A DNA stretch of 8,167 nucleotides from Anaerolineae bacterium (GTDB taxonomy: Bacteria > Chloroflexota > Anaerolineae > 4572-78 > J111), in NCBI GenBank assembly GCA_020433835.1, contig JAGRBY010000323.1:1-8167 (forward strand), in the 5' to 3' direction. The notes below the pieces were generated by a model that was given only the letters and a program-made list of their open reading frames with translations, was not told where the DNA came from and did not search any database. A program made the position numbers and the translations under genes. Below, one piece after another: positions 6,121 to 8,167 of this stretch (positions are counted from its first letter, which is position 1; each line of letters begins with the position of its first letter).

Positions 6121-6220
6121 TACAAGTTAGAATTATTAATGCGGCTCTCATAAAAACTGTGTTGAATCGAAACGGAAACCTTCGCTTCGATGACAACTTA
6201 ATCAACCAATGTACTTGTGC

Positions 6221-6246
6221 CCAGGGGTAACTCTGGCCCTTTTTTT
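6221..6246 (+). terminator. Probable intrinsic terminator after the hydrolase gene
   Basis: CCAGGG-GTAA-CTCTGG folds into a 6-bp stem (one G-U pair) capped by a GNRA-type GUAA tetraloop, followed by CCC and a run of seven T. The three bases between stem and T-run are unusual and make it less certain. An alternative AGGG/CCCT pairing directly abuts the T-run. Confidence 0.5.
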
Positions 6247-6254
6247 CGCTCCGG

Positions 6255-6281
6255 CTTCGCAAATGCGTAACTTTTGCGAAG
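6255..6281. repeat. Nine-bp stem hairpin ahead of the S51-like gene
   Basis: CTTCGCAAA (6255-6263) and TTTGCGAAG (6273-6281) are exact reverse complements separated by 9 nt. The structure sits 36 nt before the ATG, in the probable leader. The arms contain TTCGCAA, the core of the 11-mer shared by the znuA and fur promoters, so it may be an operator; it could also act as an RNA hairpin. Confidence 0.4.
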
Positions 6282-6317
6282 ACTATCAACAACAACCAAT
6301 ACTATGGAGGTACGCAG

Positions 6318-7379
6318 ATGACCGAAGAAATCAATCCAGGCTTGATTGTGCTTTTGGGGTCCGGTGAAACGGCCCCCACGATTCGCAAAGTGTATCATTG
6401 GCTCTTTGAGCAAATGTGCAAACCGGTGAGGTTAAGCATCCTTGAAACCCCCGCCGGCTTCGAGCCTAACTCCGACAAAGTCGCCCAGGCCATCGCCGAT
6501 TTTATGGAGAAACGGCTGCAAAATTTCCATCCCGACATTGCCATTATTCCCGCCCGCAAAAAAGGCACGCCCTTTAGCCCGGATGATACCGACATTGTCA
6601 GCCCGCTCCTTGATGCCAACGTCATTTTGATGGGGCCGGGTAGCCCCACCTACGCCGCCCGCCAGATGATGGACAGCGTCGCCTGGCATACCCTTAACGC
6701 CCGCCACCGGCTAGGTGCGCATTTGATTTTTGCCAGTGCCACCACCATTGCCTCTAGCTTCAAAGCCTTACCCGTCTACGAAATTTATAAAGTAGGCCAA
6801 GACCTACACTGGCAGAATGGCCTCAACTTTTTCGATGCCTTTGGCCTGTCGCTTGTCTTTGTGCCCCACTGGAACAACAACGACGGCGGCGACGAACTCG
6901 ATACCAGCCACTGCTACATGGGGATAGATCGCTACAACCAGTTGATTGATCTGCTGCCCGCCGAAAGCACCATCATCGGCATCGACGAGCAGACAGCTCT
7001 GGTCATCGACCCCGCCGAGCACTGCTGCCACGTGATGGGCAACAGCGATGTGCGCATCATCCGCAACGGCGAAGAAAAGCTATTCCGCAACGGCCAAAGC
7101 TTTCCTACCAGCGAATTGGGACCTTTCCACATCCCGCAGCCCCAAAGCGGCATTCCCACCGACGTCTGGGATCGCGTCATCAACGCCCATCAGGCCGCTA
7201 TAGAAGCAGCGGAGCAAACGCCCGAACCGCCGGCCGAAGTGCTCGAACTGGTCGAGAAGCGAGAAGCCGTGCGCGCCCGAAAAGAGTGGGACGCCTCCGA
7301 CATCATGCGCGACCAGATTGAGCAGCTGGGCTGGAAAGTGCTCGACACGCCAAACGGGGCGGTCGTCGAGCCGGTTTAG
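6318..7379 (+). CDS. Peptidase S51 (cyanophycinase/dipeptidase E)-like protein with a CysS/YqeB-type C-terminal module
   Basis: The 353-residue product has two parts. Residues 8-270 resemble the S51 / class I glutamine-amidotransferase-like fold: LIVLLGSGETAP (9-20), VILMGPGSPTYAARQM (102-117) where S51 proteins have their glycine-rich turn, FASATTIASS (138-147) at the nucleophile elbow with S140, FVPHWNNNDGG (181-191) with H184, and GIDEQTALVID (221-231). The elbow is FASATT rather than the usual G-x-S-A-G-A, so activity is uncertain. Residues 305-353 (EKREAVRARKEWDASDIMRDQIEQLG followed by DTPNG) match the C-terminal helical module of cysteinyl-tRNA synthetases, shared with YqeB-type proteins. 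No synthetase catalytic HIGH or KMSKS motif is present, so this is not a tRNA synthetase, though automatic annotation may call it one. The start has GGAGG 7 nt upstream. Function is unknown. Confidence 0.75.
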   Translation: MTEEINPGLIVLLGSGETAPTIRKVYHWLFEQMCKPVRLSILETPAGFEPNSDKVAQAIADFMEKRLQNFHPDIAIIPARKKGTPFSPDDTDIVSPLLDANVILMGPGSPTYAARQMMDSVAWHTLNARHRLGAHLIFASATTIASSFKALPVYEIYKVGQDLHWQNGLNFFDAFGLSLVFVPHWNNNDGGDELDTSHCYMGIDRYNQLIDLLPAESTIIGIDEQTALVIDPAEHCCHVMGNSDVRIIRNGEEKLFRNGQSFPTSELGPFHIPQPQSGIPTDVWDRVINAHQAAIEAAEQTPEPPAEVLELVEKREAVRARKEWDASDIMRDQIEQLGWKVLDTPNGAVVEPV

Positions 7380-7384
7380 CGTAG

Positions 7385-7455
7385 AGAGGACAACGCGTTG
7401 ATAATGGGGGATCACAAAGCTAGCTTTGTGATCCCCCAAAAATGAAAGAGGACAA
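7385..7455. mobile_element. Possible miniature insertion flanked by a 9-bp direct repeat
   Basis: AGAGGACAA occurs at 7385-7393 and again at 7447-7455, bracketing 53 bp that contain the 34-bp palindrome. The second copy supplies the ribosome binding site of the CDF gene. A target-site duplication is one reading; two purine-rich Shine-Dalgarno-like sites that match by chance are another. The ends of the 53-bp segment are not inverted repeats beyond the palindrome. Confidence 0.3.
7405..7438. repeat. Perfect 34-bp palindrome (copy 2 of the repeat)
   Basis: Seventeen bases starting TGGGGGATCACAAAGCT are followed by their exact reverse complement, with no loop. The centre is GCTAGC. The middle 20 bases (7412-7431) match copy 1 at 6101-6120 at 18 of 20 positions. 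It is followed by AAAAA on the plus strand, so no U-tract exists there, and it lies between the S51-like stop and the CDF ribosome binding site. In RNA it would form a very strong stem. It could be a REP-like or miniature mobile element, or a processing/stability hairpin between two genes of one transcript. Confidence 0.8.
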
Positions 7456-7457
7456 TG

Positions 7458-8167
7458 ATGACCGAACATTCAAAAGAACACAACCACGCTGAGCATCAGC
7501 ACGACCATCACGACGACCACGATCATCACGACCATAATCACGATGACCACCACGACCACGATCACAGCAGTGGCCCACTCGGCTGGCTGGCCGAAGTCTT
7601 TCACATCGGCGGACACGATCATAGCCACGGCGCACAGAAACTCATCGCCGACTCCGCCTTTGCCGACAACGACGAGGGTATTCGCACGGTCTGGATTGCC
7701 CTGATCCTGCTCGGCTTGACGACCGTCATCCAAATTGTCATCTACCTGATTGCCGGCAGCGTCGCGCTGCTGGCCGATACGGTTCACAACCTGGGCGACG
7801 TCCTCAACTCGGTGCCGCTGCTGATCGCCTTTTATCTGGCGCGACGTCCGCCCAACCGGCGCTACACGTATGGCTTTCACCGCGCCGAAGATGTGGCCGG
7901 CGTGCTCATCGTGTTGTCAATTGCCTTTAGTGCGGCCTACGTCTTTTGGGAGTCGTTTCAAAAGCTGCTCGATCCGGAACCGATCACCAATCTCGTGGCG
8001 GTGGCCATCGCTGCGATAATTGGCTTTGCCGGTAATGAAGCCGTCGCCACCATTCAAATTCGGGCGGGACGCAAGATCGGCTCGGCGGCGCTGGTGACCG
8101 ACGGACTGCACGCCCGCACCGACGGCCTGACCTCGCTGGCGGTTCTCGTTGCTGCCGGGGGCGTTTG
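7458..8167 (+). CDS. Cation diffusion facilitator, zinc-type (CzcD/ZitB-like), truncated by the window edge
   Basis: CDF proteins export zinc or related cations from the cytoplasm in exchange for protons. The frame stays open from ATG 7458 to the right edge (236 residues; C-terminus missing). The first 58 residues are an extreme metal-binding tail with 20 His and many Asp (runs such as HDHHDDHDHHDHNHDDHH). Membrane segments follow at about 78-100, 103-127, 146-165, 178-194 and from 211. The transport site is clear: HNLGD (H110, D114) in segment 2 and HARTD (H218, D222) in segment 5. An HD-HD site is typical of zinc-selective members, while DD-HD types are broader. Tandem ATGs occur at 7455 and 7458; the second is 5 nt after GAGGA and preferred. 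It follows the S51-like gene by 78 nt and may be cotranscribed with it, though the palindrome lies between. Confidence 0.92.
   Translation, partial: MTEHSKEHNHAEHQHDHHDDHDHHDHNHDDHHDHDHSSGPLGWLAEVFHIGGHDHSHGAQKLIADSAFADNDEGIRTVWIALILLGLTTVIQIVIYLIAGSVALLADTVHNLGDVLNSVPLLIAFYLARRPPNRRYTYGFHRAEDVAGVLIVLSIAFSAAYVFWESFQKLLDPEPITNLVAVAIAAIIGFAGNEAVATIQIRAGRKIGSAALVTDGLHARTDGLTSLAVLVAAGGV

Larger units (their letters stand above)
6082..6317. other. Intergenic region with several structured elements
   Basis: Between the hydrolase and the S51-like gene there is no credible gene. It holds ACACCGGTGT (6082-6091), the palindrome at 6101-6120, a loose ATCGAA/TTCGAT inverted pair around 6166-6191, the probable terminator at 6221-6246, the hairpin at 6255-6281 and the ribosome binding site GGAGG (6306-6310), 7 nt before ATG 6318. 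A promoter for the S51-like gene was not convincingly found. Confidence 0.5.

Noticed and set aside
6318..7379. Annotation as cysteinyl-tRNA synthetase
   Set aside because: Only the short C-terminal module matches; the HIGH and KMSKS catalytic motifs and the Rossmann synthetase domain are absent.
7405..7438. Palindrome as a classical intrinsic terminator
   Set aside because: No T-run follows on either strand: the plus strand continues with AAAAA and the minus strand with TATC-like sequence.
7470..7880. Minus-strand open frame rich in Val and Met
   Set aside because: It is the antisense image of the His/Asp-rich CDF N-terminus; the plus-strand CDF with its HxxxD sites explains the sequence.
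1..8167. CRISPR array, tRNA or rRNA gene
   Set aside because: No regularly spaced direct repeats, no cloverleaf-like sequence and no conserved rRNA segments were seen; the only dense repeat is the codon-level His/Asp run in the CDF gene.

Overview
This is a bacterial chromosomal segment centred on metal-ion homeostasis. It holds a complete zinc/manganese-type ABC uptake operon (binding lipoprotein, ATPase, permease), a Fur-family regulator, and the start of a His-rich zinc-type cation diffusion facilitator (CDF) exporter. Around these lie a dienoate-type hydratase, an alpha/beta hydrolase, an S51-like protein with a CysS-type tail, and the first part of a membrane sensor. The lineage cannot be fixed from sequence alone. 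The lipoprotein signal and Shine-Dalgarno sites are ordinary bacterial ones, and the gene mix would fit an environmental bacterium such as a Chloroflexota member, but that is a weak guess.

Layout. Bases 1-404 (minus): N-terminal part of a membrane sensor, running off the left edge, with a promoter placed so that the mRNA may be leaderless. Bases 405-692: no convincing gene. Bases 693-3450 (minus): znuA-znuC-znuB type operon, compact and translationally coupled, with a TTG start on the ATPase gene. Bases 3481-3523: its promoter, framed by inverted arms. Bases 3590-3811 (plus): a decapitated C-terminal remnant of a CbiO/ECF-type ABC ATPase. Bases 3795-5013 (minus): a fur-family gene followed by a hydratase gene that starts inside the end of fur. 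Bases 5212-6081 (plus): alpha/beta hydrolase, divergent from fur. Bases 6082-6317: intergenic region with a palindrome, a probable terminator and a long hairpin. Bases 6318-7379 (plus): S51 peptidase-like protein fused to a CysS/YqeB-type C-terminal module. Bases 7380-7457: a perfect 34-bp palindrome. Base 7458 onward (plus): CDF exporter, cut by the right edge.

How it may work together. The Fur-family protein is a good candidate zinc sensor (Zur). The promoters of znuA and of fur share an identical 11-mer (TATTCGCAACT) and an identical Fur-type half-site (TGATAAT). This suggests that one regulator controls both uptake and itself. Uptake (Znu) and efflux (CDF) would then form opposite arms of zinc balance. 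The functions of the hydratase, hydrolase and S51-like protein in this setting are unknown. The most notable points are the shared operator elements, the fur-hydratase overlap, the S51/CysS-tail fusion, and two related palindromes that bracket that fusion gene.
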